Position numbers and translations under genes: made by a program
Assembly: GCA_025925615.1 (NCBI GenBank)
Contig: JAICLN010000006.1
Location: forward strand, 1 to 25,269
DNA from: Actinomycetospora sp.
GTDB lineage: Bacteria; Actinomycetota; Actinomycetes; Mycobacteriales; Pseudonocardiaceae
Reading direction: 5' to 3'
Length of the DNA: 25,269 nt
Notes under the pieces: model-generated
What the model was told of the DNA's origin: nothing
What the model saw: only the letters and a program-made list of their open reading frames with translations
Databases searched by the model: none
Shown: positions 7,807 to 14,910 of the stretch, piece after piece
Position numbering within the stretch: the first letter of the stretch is position 1
Layout: each line of letters begins with the position of its first letter

Positions 7807-8571
7807 ATGGACGTGGCCGAGTACCTCGCCCGCATCGGGGCGGGCGCCGACGACGACCTCGCGACGCTGACCGAGCGCCACTATCGCGCGGTCCCGTTCG
7901 AGAACCTGTCGATCCACCTGGGGGAAACGATCGACACCCGGCCCGACGCGCTCTTCGACAAGATCGTGCGACGTCGTCGGGGCGGGTTCTGCTACGAGCT
8001 CAACGGGCTGTTCGGCGCGCTGCTGTCCGAGCTCGGCCACGAGGTCGCGTTCCTCGGGGCGAGGGTGCACGGGCAGGACAGCGACACCGCGCCGCTCGCG
8101 CACCAGGCCCTGCGGGTGACCGGTCGGGACGGCGTCGCGCGGCTCGTCGACGTCGGGTTCGGCGGGTTCTGCGTGCCGGCGCTGGAGCTGGGCTCGCCGT
8201 CGACCCAGGTGGACCCGCAGCCCGACGGCGACGTCGAGGTGCACCCTCCCGCCGGCGGGCCCGGGTACCGGCTCGACGGCCGGGAGTACGAGCGGACCGA
8301 CTTCGAACCGACCTGTTGGTGGACGGCCACCCATCCCGCCTCCGGCTTCACCCGCGGCCCGACCTGCACGCTGCCGCTCTTCCCGGCGGGCCGGGTCACG
8401 CTCGCGGGCACGATGCTGATCCGGACGGCCGCCGACGGGACGCGCACCGAGGAGACCGTGTCCGAGGACGAGGCCCTGACCGCCTACCGCGATCTGTTCG
8501 GCCTCGTCCTCGAGCGGCTCCCGATCCCGCTGCACCCCCAGGCGCCAGCGGACCTGTCACCCGCCTCGTGA
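7807..8571 (+). CDS. nat: Arylamine N-acetyltransferase
   Basis: 254 residues. Transfers acetyl from acetyl-CoA to arylamines and hydrazines; in mycobacteria it is linked to cholesterol catabolism and isoniazid acetylation. The Cys-His-Asp triad is complete: Cys62 in 'RGGFCYELN', His99 in 'PLAHQAL' and Asp115 in 'LVDVGFGG'. The N-terminal 'PFENLSIH' is also typical. The C-terminal part is shorter and less conserved, as is usual. The start ATG at 7807 lacks a ribosome site but has TATACC 6 nt upstream (leaderless). It ends tail to tail with the sigma-factor gene, overlapping by 15 bp. None of the steroid-degradation genes that neighbour mycobacterial nat is present. Confidence 0.95.
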   Translation: MDVAEYLARIGAGADDDLATLTERHYRAVPFENLSIHLGETIDTRPDALFDKIVRRRRGGFCYELNGLFGALLSELGHEVAFLGARVHGQDSDTAPLAHQALRVTGRDGVARLVDVGFGGFCVPALELGSPSTQVDPQPDGDVEVHPPAGGPGYRLDGREYERTDFEPTCWWTATHPASGFTRGPTCTLPLFPAGRVTLAGTMLIRTAADGTRTEETVSEDEALTAYRDLFGLVLERLPIPLHPQAPADLSPAS

Positions 8572-9513
8572 TCCGGCCGGCGCGAAGAGCGCGACCAGCG
8601 TCGGGTCGTTGAACGAGGTGATCCGCCCGACGCGCCCATCGACCACCGTCAGGACCTGCACCCCGTAGGGCCGGTCCTCGCCGTCGCGACGGTGGACGAC
8701 GAGGGCGGGCTGGCCGTTCGCCCGGGTCGGCTCCATGCGCCAGGCGCCCGCGCGCCGCAGGACCCGGCTGCCGAGGAAGCCGACGACCGCGTCGCGCCCG
8801 GTGAACCAGGTCGGGATCGGCGGCATCTCCAGCTCGACGTCGGCGCGCAGCACGCCGACCAGGGCGGCCGGGTCGGCCCGGGCGAACGCGTCGACGTAGC
8901 GGTCGAGGAGGTCCCGCAGTCCCTCGTCGTCGGGCTCGACGAGGGCGTCGGGGTCCGGCGCCGCGTCCGCGAGGCGGGCCCGGGCCCGGCGCAGCGCGCT
9001 GTCGACGGCGTCGCCGGTCGTGTCGAGCACGTCCGCGGTCTCGGCGGTCGAGAACCCGAGCACGTCGCGCAGCGCGAGCACGGCCCGCTGGCGCGCCGGG
9101 AGCAGCTGCAGGGCCGCGACGAACGCGAGGCGGACCCCCGCACGGCCGGCGACGACCGCGGCCGGGTCGCCGCCGAGCAGGCCGTCGGGTGCGGGCTGCA
9201 ACCACGGCACCGTCGGGTCGACCTCCCCGACCGCGACCCGGTGGTCGTCGCGCGGGGCGGCGAGCCCCGACGGCAGCGGACGACGGCCGCGGGTGCCCGC
9301 CGCGGACAGGCTGGCCCGGGTGGCGATCGTGTAGAGCCAGCGGCGCAGCGAGGACCGCTCCTCGAACCCGTCGATGCCGCGCCACGCCCGCAGGTAGGTC
9401 TCCTGCACCACGTCCTGGGCGTCGTGGATCGAGCCGAGGATCCGGTAGCAGTGCGCGACGAGCTCGGGCCTATAGCGCTCGGCCCGGGCGCTGAACTCGG
9501 TCGCGGGGGTCAC
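8557..9513 (-). CDS. ECF sigma factor with C-terminal SnoaL-like domain (SigG/TIGR02960 type)
   Basis: 318 residues. Region 2 is at about residues 14-75 ('HCYRILGSIHDAQDVVQETYLRAWRGIDGFEERSSLRRWLYTIATR'). Region 4 is at about 125-182 ('LLPARQRAVLALRDVLGFSTAETADVLDTTGDAVDSALRRARARL'). A SnoaL/NTF2-like domain from about 199 includes 'RYVDAFARADPAALVGVL', 'MPPIPTWFTGRDAV' and 'GRVGRITSFND'. This architecture matches the SigG-like TIGR02960 family, in which the C-terminal domain modulates activity in place of a separate anti-sigma factor (family knowledge). The GTG at 9511-9513 starts 4 nt after the SDR stop codon, so the two genes form an operon. An open frame runs farther upstream but lies inside the SDR gene. 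Confidence 0.88.
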   Translation of the reverse strand: MTPATEFSARAERYRPELVAHCYRILGSIHDAQDVVQETYLRAWRGIDGFEERSSLRRWLYTIATRASLSAAGTRGRRPLPSGLAAPRDDHRVAVGEVDPTVPWLQPAPDGLLGGDPAAVVAGRAGVRLAFVAALQLLPARQRAVLALRDVLGFSTAETADVLDTTGDAVDSALRRARARLADAAPDPDALVEPDDEGLRDLLDRYVDAFARADPAALVGVLRADVELEMPPIPTWFTGRDAVVGFLGSRVLRRAGAWRMEPTRANGQPALVVHRRDGEDRPYGVQVLTVVDGRVGRITSFNDPTLVALFAPAGSRGG

Positions 9514-9517
9514 GAGG

Positions 9518-10261
9518 TCAGTCCAGCGGGTGCAGACCGGCGGCGTCGAGCCGGTACTCGACGGCCGGTGGGGTCGGGTCGGAGGCGAGCCCGACGACGG
9601 CCTTCCCCACCTGCTCCGCGGTGAGGGCCGGGCCCATCCGGGCCGCGAAGGCGTCCGGGTCCACGCCGGCCCGGGCGGCGTAGGCCGCGGCGGCCGCACC
9701 ACCCAGGTCGGTCGCCGGGGTGAGCCGGGGGAGCAGCGTCGTGAACCGCAGGCCGAGCCCGGCACGCTCGGACTCCTCGGCGGCGTAGCGCGCCACGAAG
9801 CGGATGGCCGCCTTGGCCCCGGCGTAGCCCCCGGAGAGGGGCGACCCGGCCAGGGCCGCGCCGCTCGACAGGGCGACGACGAGGCCGCCGGGCGCCAGGG
9901 GCGTCGTCAGTGCGGCCTTCGTCCAACCGAAGACGTGCCGGGTGTCGACCTCCCAGGATCGGCCGAACGACTCCCAGGTCTGCTCCGGCAGCGGCGCCAA
10001 GGCGGGGGCGGCGCCGGCGTTGAGCACGAGCAGCCCGGGGCGGTGCTCCGCGAGGACGGTCGCCGCGAGGTCCTCGTCGACGGCGTCGCCGGCGACCGGG
10101 ACGAACCCGTCGCCGAGCTCCTCGCGCAGGGCGTGCAGGCGGCCCGCGTCGCGGGCCACCCCGACGACGGGGGTCCCGGCGCGGACGAGGGAAGCGGCGA
10201 TGGCTCGGCCGAAGCCGCGGCTGGCTCCGGTGACGACGGCAGGTCGGGACGGCTCGGACAC
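9518..10261 (-). CDS. Short-chain dehydrogenase/reductase (SDR)
   Basis: 247 residues, classical SDR length. The nucleotide-binding TGASRGFG is at residues 11-18, NAG at 81-83, Ser at 132-133, and the catalytic pair Tyr146/Lys150 lies in 'YAGAK'. The residues after the second beta strand ('VARDAGRL', Arg37) suggest NADP(H). The substrate is not predictable. The GTG at 10259-10261 has GGAGG 5 nt upstream. Cotranscribed with the sigma-factor gene downstream, so the SDR may belong to, or help signal to, the sigma-factor regulon (inference). It is divergent from the tRNA gene. Confidence 0.88.
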   Translation of the reverse strand: MSEPSRPAVVTGASRGFGRAIAASLVRAGTPVVGVARDAGRLHALREELGDGFVPVAGDAVDEDLAATVLAEHRPGLLVLNAGAAPALAPLPEQTWESFGRSWEVDTRHVFGWTKAALTTPLAPGGLVVALSSGAALAGSPLSGGYAGAKAAIRFVARYAAEESERAGLGLRFTTLLPRLTPATDLGGAAAAAYAARAGVDPDAFAARMGPALTAEQVGKAVVGLASDPTPPAVEYRLDAAGLHPLD

Positions 10262-10400
10262 GGCGGCCTCCACGGGGGCGCGGGGATGGGTCGCCCATCG
10301 AGACCGCGCCGCTCGTCCGGAACCGTCACCGATCGACCGTGACCTGGAGCACACGCAGCCCGGTGCCACCCCGGTCGTGGGGCGGAGCGCTCGGGTCACC

Positions 10401-10406
10401 TAGACT
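10401..10406 (+). promoter_or_regulatory. -10 box of the tRNA-Thr gene
   Basis: TAGACT lies 10 nt before the mature tRNA 5' end, consistent with transcription starting a few bases upstream of the tRNA. The -35 region is not recognisable. Confidence 0.5.
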
Positions 10407-10416
10407 CTCCCCCATT

Positions 10417-10490
10417 GCCGCCTTAGCTCAGTCGGCCAGAGCAACGCACTCGTAATGCGTAGGTCGTCGGTTCGATTCCGACAGGCGGCT
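10417..10490 (+). tRNA. tRNA-Thr(CGT)
   Basis: It folds as a complete cloverleaf: acceptor GCCGCCT/AGGCGGC (10417-10423 with 10483-10489), D stem GCTC/GAGC, anticodon stem ACGCA/TGCGT with loop CTCGTAA, and T stem GTCGG/CCGAC with loop TTCGATT. The anticodon CGT reads ACG threonine codons. The discriminator base is T and CCA is not encoded. A tyrosine-integrase stub lies 96 bp downstream, as expected for an integration site. Confidence 0.97.
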
Positions 10491-10499
10491 CCGCAGGTC

Positions 10500-10530
10500 A
10501 GGGCCCGTATCGAGCCTCGATACGGGCCCT
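10500..10530 (+). terminator. Strong hairpin terminator after tRNA-Thr
   Basis: A perfect 14-bp stem (arms 10500-10513 and 10517-10530) with a GCC loop, followed by TCTTGCT. It begins 10 nt after the tRNA and fits an intrinsic terminator with a short T-rich tail. Confidence 0.85.
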
Positions 10531-10572
10531 CTTGCTGTCGCCCGGGGGCTCTTTCGTGGCCTTCACGCGCCG

Positions 10573-10578
10573 TACTGT
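10573..10578 (+). promoter_or_regulatory. -10 box retained before the integrase stub
   Basis: TACTGT ends 7 nt before the ATG at 10586. The promoter and start codon of the lost integrase therefore still look intact, and a leaderless transcript of the stub is possible. Confidence 0.5.
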
Positions 10579-10585
10579 GCAGCTC

Positions 10586-10690
10586 ATGGCCACCTCCGAG
10601 TCGTCACACCGCCGGCCTCGCGGCAGCGTGACCTGGCTCCCGAGCGGGTCCGCGCGCGTGAAGGTCTACGCCGAGATCGACCAGCTCACA
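10586..10690 (+). pseudogene. Tyrosine-integrase N-terminal stub
   Basis: About 35 codons starting MATSESSHRRPRGSV and running through 'TWLPSGSARVKVYAEIDQLT'. 'RGS(I/V)...LPSGS.RV.VYAGIDP.T' is the typical opening of actinobacterial phage and ICE tyrosine recombinases (AP2-like N-terminal arm-binding segment). Homology stops there; the core-binding and catalytic domains are absent and the frame runs on into unrelated sequence. The position right after a tRNA is the classical place for an integrase gene, so an integrated element once sat here and has been largely deleted. Confidence 0.65.
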
Positions 10691-10800
10691 TGCCAGCGCA
10701 TAGCCAGTCTCGTCGCCTTCCACTCGTCCGCATCGGCGGAGGCTGTGGAGTTGGGAGTGGCGACCGAGCCGGTGGAGTTCCAGGCGGTCTCCCCGACAGG

Positions 10801-11043
10801 CCGCGCATGGCAGCGGGGTGGAGTCGACCAGGCGCAGCGGCTCGCGCCAGGAATCGGCGTTGCGGGCCAGCTCCCCGATCACCGCCGCGATCAGCGGGCC
10901 CGGGCCAGGCAGAGCAGCTCGGCGTCGGTGAGCCGCGGTTTGCGGCCCGGTCGGTGCTCGCGAGTCCACCCCAGGGCGGGCAGGACACGATCATCGAGGT
11001 GGACATACAGTGCGGTCAGGAGGGCGTCGCGGTTACTCGTCAC
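10801..11043 (-). pseudogene. IS982-type transposase remnant, internally deleted and frameshifted
   Basis: From the GTG at 11041-11043 the minus strand reads 'TSNRDALLTALYVHLDDRVLPALGW' and then 'GRKPRLTDAELLCLA', which matches the N terminus of IS982-family transposases. The frame then hits a stop. In another frame the sequence resumes as 'PLIAAVIGELARNADSWREPLRLVDSTPLPCA', the segment leading into the catalytic region, and ends abruptly near 10801. The middle and the whole C-terminal half are missing. It lies antisense to, and just after, the integrase stub. No terminal inverted repeats were identified. Bases 10691-10800 between the two relics are unassigned. Confidence 0.65.
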
Positions 11044-11114
11044 ACAGTGGCCTTCGACGCCCTCCGCCCACGTTCAGGTGACCGACACACCCAAGATCTA
11101 ATCGGACTCAGTCA

Positions 11115-11870
11115 TCAGTAGGCTGCCTGCCTTCGGCGGTAGGCGATGACAGCGAGCGCGAGCCCGGCGACGGGCAGCAAGATCACGGTGGGGGCCGAGA
11201 CGGCCGTCGCGGCTGGAGAGAAGCCCTGCTCGCCGACTACGACGCCGCTGATGAGGTCGAGCAGTCCAGGCACCGCGAGCAGCAAGCCGAACCAGCTTGG
11301 GAGGATGCGGCTGCTGATGATCGCGGTGCCCAGCAGAACGAGTGCTGCGCCGAGCAGCAGGGCGGCGTAGCTCGTGGTCGCCCATTCGAGCCATCGTGCG
11401 AGTTCCGCGATGCGGAACGCTGCAGCCTTCTCGCTCGGCGCAGCACCGGCCCACGCATCGACCGCGTGCTTGAGAGCGACGCCGTCGATGGCGTACTGGA
11501 TCGCGCCGGCAGCGGCAGCCAGGATCGTCAGCACGATGCCGAGCCGGTTCAACAGTGACGGCCGGCGACCAGCGGCGGCCCGGTAGAGCAGCAGAAGGCC
11601 GGCAGTGAAGATCAACGAGGCGGCGAACTGCAGGAGGTGCGCCGTCGGCCAGACGTCGGACGCGGCTATGCCGACAAACACGGCGGGCAGGTCGTTGGCG
11701 TCGCCCCCGGGCGGCGAGGCGTGGAACGCCCCGGCCACTCCATCAAGGATGAGACTTCCCAGGAGCAGGCCCGCGGCCTGGCTCAGCACCCGTCGGCCGC
11801 TGAGTACCGACGAACCTGAAGCCTCGGACGTCTCGCCGTCGGCACGGCCATCGGTGGTGGCCTCGGCCAT
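11115..11870 (-). CDS. DUF4386-like multi-pass membrane protein
   Basis: 251 residues. After a hydrophilic N-terminus of about 30 residues come six or so hydrophobic segments (around residues 31-48, 75-98, 106-127, 153-180, 188-205 and 222-240). The order of segments, the 'HLLQFAASLIFTAGLLLLYR' stretch and the 'RI(A)E' loop between TM3 and TM4 fit the DUF4386 family of integral membrane proteins; the function is unknown. The ATG at 11868-11870 has AGGAGG 4 nt upstream, deciding the start over longer frames. It is an intact gene flanked by mobile-element relics on one side and a truncated DUF4396 gene on the other, so it may be accessory. Confidence 0.65.
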   Translation of the reverse strand: MAEATTDGRADGETSEASGSSVLSGRRVLSQAAGLLLGSLILDGVAGAFHASPPGGDANDLPAVFVGIAASDVWPTAHLLQFAASLIFTAGLLLLYRAAAGRRPSLLNRLGIVLTILAAAAGAIQYAIDGVALKHAVDAWAGAAPSEKAAAFRIAELARWLEWATTSYAALLLGAALVLLGTAIISSRILPSWFGLLLAVPGLLDLISGVVVGEQGFSPAATAVSAPTVILLPVAGLALAVIAYRRRQAAY

Positions 11871-11980
11871 GCGGCCTCCTCTCGGGCTCGAGCATGCAAT
11901 CCCGCACCGAATTCGGCCGCAAGCGGCCGAGGTCGTCAATGCTCCGTCGGGGGGAGGGTCGCCGCAGCGGTCTCGCTGGG

Positions 11981-12118
11981 TTTCGATGCGCCATCGGTGA
12001 GGTCCTGGGCATGGTCATCGGGACGGCCCTCGGGCTGCACAACGCAGCTATCGTGGTCCTGGCGATCGCCATGGCCTTCGTGTTCGGCTACGCGCTCACC
12101 GTGCGACCGACACGCTGA
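11981..12118 (+). pseudogene. DUF4396 membrane-protein fragment
   Basis: The frame codes 'FRCAIGEVLGMVIGTALGLHNAAIVVLAIAMAFVFGYALTVRPT' and then stops at 12116-12118. 'C.(I/V)GE..GM(V/I)IGTALG' followed by a second helix ending 'FGY(A/S)LT' is the first two-helix unit of DUF4396 proteins, which normally continue with a further helical pair and a His-rich segment. Residues upstream of Phe30 of the open frame (from 11894) do not look like the family. The piece is best read as an internal fragment left by rearrangement. It might still be translated as a 74-residue membrane peptide. Confidence 0.5.
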
Positions 12119-12193
12119 AGTTGTCGGGCGTGCTCACACCGATGCGACGAGACGTTGAAGACTGCCGCATCACGCTGGCGCATACTCGCCGAG

Positions 12194-12625
12194 GTGAAGC
12201 CCAACCGGTCGGTTCCCGGCAGTGTCGTCATCCCGGTCCTCGTCTATCCGGATGTGCGAGCAGCGGTCACGTTCCTGGAGGAGGCCTTCGGCTTCGAGGA
12301 GCGGGTCCGCATCGGCGAAGATCACCGCGCCCAGCTGCGCTACGGCGACGGCGGGCTCATCGTCCGCGACGTCCACCACGAGGCGCTGCGACCACCGGAT
12401 TCCGGCGGCCGCTCCCATGAGGTGATGGTCCGAGTCGAGGACGCTCGTGGACACTGCGAGCGAGCACGGGCCGCAGGCGCGACGATCCTCTCCGAGGCCA
12501 CCGACCATAAGTATGGCGAGCGCCAGTACCAGGCTCAGGATCCCTTCGGTCACCACTGGACCTTCTCCGAGACACTGGCCGACACCAGGCCTGAGGACTG
12601 GGGCGGCGTCAGCGTCGGCGGGTAG
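12194..12625 (+). CDS. VOC-superfamily protein (glyoxalase/bleomycin-resistance fold)
   Basis: 143 residues, one VOC domain with two beta-alpha-beta-beta-beta modules. 'VIPVLVYPDVRAAVTFLEEAFGFEE' is the first strand and helix, and 'YQAQDPFGHHWTFSET' is the typical C-terminal motif ending in a possible metal-ligand region. These proteins bind or modify small molecules; the substrate is unknown. The GTG at 12194 is chosen because homology starts just after it and because CATACT ends 7 nt upstream, a near-consensus -10 for a leaderless message. A TTG-initiated form at 12155 would have no ribosome site. The gene is intact and sits between fragments. Confidence 0.8.
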   Translation: MKPNRSVPGSVVIPVLVYPDVRAAVTFLEEAFGFEERVRIGEDHRAQLRYGDGGLIVRDVHHEALRPPDSGGRSHEVMVRVEDARGHCERARAAGATILSEATDHKYGERQYQAQDPFGHHWTFSETLADTRPEDWGGVSVGG

Positions 12626-12734
12626 CTCCGCTGCGTAGCGACGGTCGTGCTGCTCAAGCCCCGCTGTGAGCTCGACTCCTGGTAGCGGACACCTCGTCTG
12701 AGGTGGACCCGGTCCGCCAGGGAGGCTGACGTTC

Positions 12735-12873
12735 GTGCCTGCTCCTCATCCGCCGGAGTTCCGGCGTCGTGCGGTCGAGCTTGCGCGCGCGACCTCGAGG
12801 GTCAGCCCGTAGCGCTCGAGGACGGCGCTGGGCGAGCAACCGGTTGCGATGATCGTCAAGGACCTCGGAATTT
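12735..12873 (+). pseudogene. IS3-family orfA remnant with a 42-bp in-frame insert
   Basis: A GTG at 12735 opens 'PAPHPPEFRRRAVELAR' and, from 12831, 'GEQPVAMIVKDLGIS', which together make the helix-turn-helix start of IS3-type OrfA. Between them are 14 extra codons with a TAG at 12810. The helix-turn-helix is cut off at about 12873, where another gene fragment begins. The region 12690-12734, with a small hairpin (CACCTC/GAGGTG), probably belongs to the left end of the same element. orfB is absent. Confidence 0.6.
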
Positions 12874-13062
12874 CTTTCGAGTGCGTCGCGGTCAGCGCCG
12901 ACGGCTCCCGCGAGCGACGCGGTGGTGGCCGGCTCGTCGCCCAGGGCGTCGGCGATCCCGAGTTCCGCGACGACGTGGACGGCGCGCGGCGATGTAGGCG
13001 GTCGACAGGCTCACGAGGGTCTCGGCGCCGTCGGGCTCGGGGGACGGCACGACGTCACTCAC
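12874..13062 (-). pseudogene. O-methyltransferase N-terminal fragment, frameshifted
   Basis: From the GTG at 13060-13062 the minus strand reads 'SDVVPSPEPDGAETLVSLSTAYIAAR'; after a single-base deletion it continues as 'AVHVVAELGIADALGDEP' and 'TASLAGAVGADRDALER'. This is the dimerisation-domain opening of SAM-dependent O-methyltransferases of the acetylserotonin/hydroxyindole type. The catalytic domain is missing; homology ends at about 12874 where the IS3 relic begins. The GTG overlaps the stop codon of the upstream glycosyltransferase gene by 3 nt within GTGA, so the two were translationally coupled before decay. Confidence 0.65.
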
Positions 13063-14240
13063 GTCCGGTCCAGGTTCGGCTCGGCCGCGGCGCCGGTGAC
13101 CGCTCGACCGGGACGCAGGAGGGCTTCGATCTCCTCGGCCGCGGCGGAGGCCCCGTCGGTCGCGCGGATGCGTGCCCCGACGGCTGCGGCGGCGAACCGG
13201 TGCGGCCCGCCGCCGATCAGGGAGCGGGCCGCGTCGCGGATCGCCACCGGTGACGCTCCGGTGGTGAGCACCAGACCAGCCCCGCTCTCCTGGACCGCGG
13301 TCCCGATCATCTGGTGGTCGAGGTGGGGATCGAGGGGGATCGTCACGATCGGCAGGGCGTGCGCGAGGGCGCGCATGGCGGTGGCGTGTCCGCCGTGCCC
13401 GATCAGGAGCGAGGCGGTGGGCATGACCTCGTCGTGCGAGAGGTGGCGGTGCAGCTCGGTGTTGGGGCCGACGCGGAGCTCGGCGGGATCGACCTCGGGA
13501 CCGGTCGCGGCGATCACCCGGACGTCGAGCGGGGCGAGAGCGTCAAGGACGTTCTGCAGCACCGTGACCTGCCTGGGATAGAAGATCGTGCTCATGCTGA
13601 CCAGGACGGTGGGTGGCGCGCCCGGGGCCGAGGGTCGCAGGTCGGCGTGGATCGGGTCGGCCGGGATGGGGTCGGCCTGGATCGGACCGGTGTAGCGGGT
13701 GTTACCCGAGGGATCCCGGCCGGCGGGATCGAGGCCTCGGTCGGTGGCCACGAGGACCCGGTCCGCGGCGGCCCAGAGCGGTCCGGGTCGCAGGCCGCGC
13801 AGCGTGGCGAGCAGCCCGACCGGGCCGCGTGCCCAGTCGTGGGTGACGTAGCGGCGGAAGGTGTGGAGCAACGCAACGCTCGGGAGACCCGAACGTACGG
13901 CAGCCCGCAGTGCCGACAGCCGCATGCCGTCGACGAGGAGCAGGTCGGGGGCGCGGGGCCCCTCGAGCTCGTCGGCGACGTCTCGGGCGGGTCCGGCCTC
14001 GGTGAACATCGCCAGGAAGTCACGCGATCGTCGCAGGTTCGACGTCCTGCCGGTCGCCGACCAGGGTCGGGCGTGGCGGTAGGGGACGAACGCGACCCCG
14101 GTCGCCTCGACTGCGTCGCGTTGGGTGGCGTGTCCGAGCGCGCGCACCTCGTGACCGCGCTCGCTCAACCGCGTGGTGATCCCGAGCAGCGGCGGTACGT
14201 TGCCGCCTCCGTCCCACGTCACCGCGAGGATCCGGGCCAT
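13059..14240 (-). CDS. GT1-family glycosyltransferase (UGT/macrolide-glycosyltransferase type)
   Basis: 393 residues. GT-B fold: an N-terminal acceptor domain ('GNVPPLLGITTRLSERGHEVRALG' at residues 13-36) and a C-terminal nucleotide-sugar domain with 'IGHGGHATAMRALAHALPIVTIPLDPHLDHQ' around residues 280-310, the signature found in MGT/UGT enzymes that glycosylate polyketides, flavonoids or lipids. Residues 188-200 contain a short repeat (QADPIPADPIHAD) at the inter-domain linker. The ATG at 14238-14240 has GGAG a few bases upstream. It follows a TetR gene by 70 bp and once ran into a methyltransferase gene, suggesting a small tailoring or detoxification operon controlled by the TetR. The true substrate is unknown. 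Confidence 0.88.
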   Translation of the reverse strand: MARILAVTWDGGGNVPPLLGITTRLSERGHEVRALGHATQRDAVEATGVAFVPYRHARPWSATGRTSNLRRSRDFLAMFTEAGPARDVADELEGPRAPDLLLVDGMRLSALRAAVRSGLPSVALLHTFRRYVTHDWARGPVGLLATLRGLRPGPLWAAADRVLVATDRGLDPAGRDPSGNTRYTGPIQADPIPADPIHADLRPSAPGAPPTVLVSMSTIFYPRQVTVLQNVLDALAPLDVRVIAATGPEVDPAELRVGPNTELHRHLSHDEVMPTASLLIGHGGHATAMRALAHALPIVTIPLDPHLDHQMIGTAVQESGAGLVLTTGASPVAIRDAARSLIGGGPHRFAAAAVGARIRATDGASAAAEEIEALLRPGRAVTGAAAEPNLDRT

Positions 14241-14310
14241 CTCGTGCTCCTCGGTCGTCTGTCGAGTACTGATCCGTCGATGAGCCAGGGGCGACTCGTC
14301 GTCGGGCCTG

Positions 14311-14898
14311 TCAGGTCGTGTCGGCGAGCACCGCGTGCACGAGCGTGTCCACCCGATCCTCAGCTGTGGTGCGGTCGAGGCCGCGGTCCCGGCGCAGCAA
14401 CTTCCAGGTGTAGACGTCGGTTGCCACCACGAGGAGGTCGACCTGCTCCTCCGCCAGCTGATCGCCGCGACGGAACGGGTCGAAAGCCTGCTGCACCCAC
14501 TCGCGGTGCATGGCCCGTCCGCGGTCGGTGATCCGGCGTACCTCGGGCACGGTGTTCTCCTGACCGAGCATGGTGATCACCCAGTCGCCGATGTCCTCGT
14601 ACTCGTCGAACAGGGCAGACACGGCGGATCGTGTGTCCCCGCCGGCCGGCACCTCCCGCGCACAGAGGAGCTCGGTCTGGACGAACTCCAGGGCCGCGGC
14701 GAACAGGCCGTCCCGGCTACCGAAGTGGCGCAACACCGTGCGGACGGTGACGCCGGCGCGCTCCGCCACGTCAGCCAGCACGATCTCGACCGACATCGTC
14801 TCCCGCCCCAGTTCCCACACCGCGCGCAAGATCCGGCGGCGCGTGTCCTCCACCGCGGCTGCCCGGGCCCGCATCACGTAACCGCGCCGCGTATCCAT
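14311..14898 (-). CDS. TetR-family regulator upstream of the glycosyltransferase
   Basis: 195 residues from the ATG at 14896-14898 (an upstream TTG at 14907 is possible). The helix-turn-helix is at about residues 20-62 ('RILRAVWELGRETMSVEIVLADVAERAGVTVRTVLRHFGSRDGLFAAAL'), followed by an all-helical ligand-binding domain with Trp-rich helices. The gene is transcribed toward the glycosyltransferase gene and probably leads that operon. Just upstream lie three copies of a 9-bp half-site, a likely autoregulatory operator. Confidence 0.9.
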   Translation of the reverse strand: MDTRRGYVMRARAAAVEDTRRRILRAVWELGRETMSVEIVLADVAERAGVTVRTVLRHFGSRDGLFAAALEFVQTELLCAREVPAGGDTRSAVSALFDEYEDIGDWVITMLGQENTVPEVRRITDRGRAMHREWVQQAFDPFRRGDQLAEEQVDLLVVATDVYTWKLLRRDRGLDRTTAEDRVDTLVHAVLADTT

Positions 14899-14910
14899 GT
14901 CACTCAAGTG

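Noticed and set aside
8572..9765. Longer form of the sigma factor starting at 9765
   Set aside because: The extra 84 residues lie inside the SDR gene and are Pro/Arg/Ser-rich; region 2 homology starts just after the GTG at 9513.
10500..10530. Attachment-site palindrome for the lost element
   Set aside because: Integrase attachment sites normally overlap the tRNA 3' half; this hairpin lies outside the tRNA and is followed by a T-rich tail, so a terminator explains it better.
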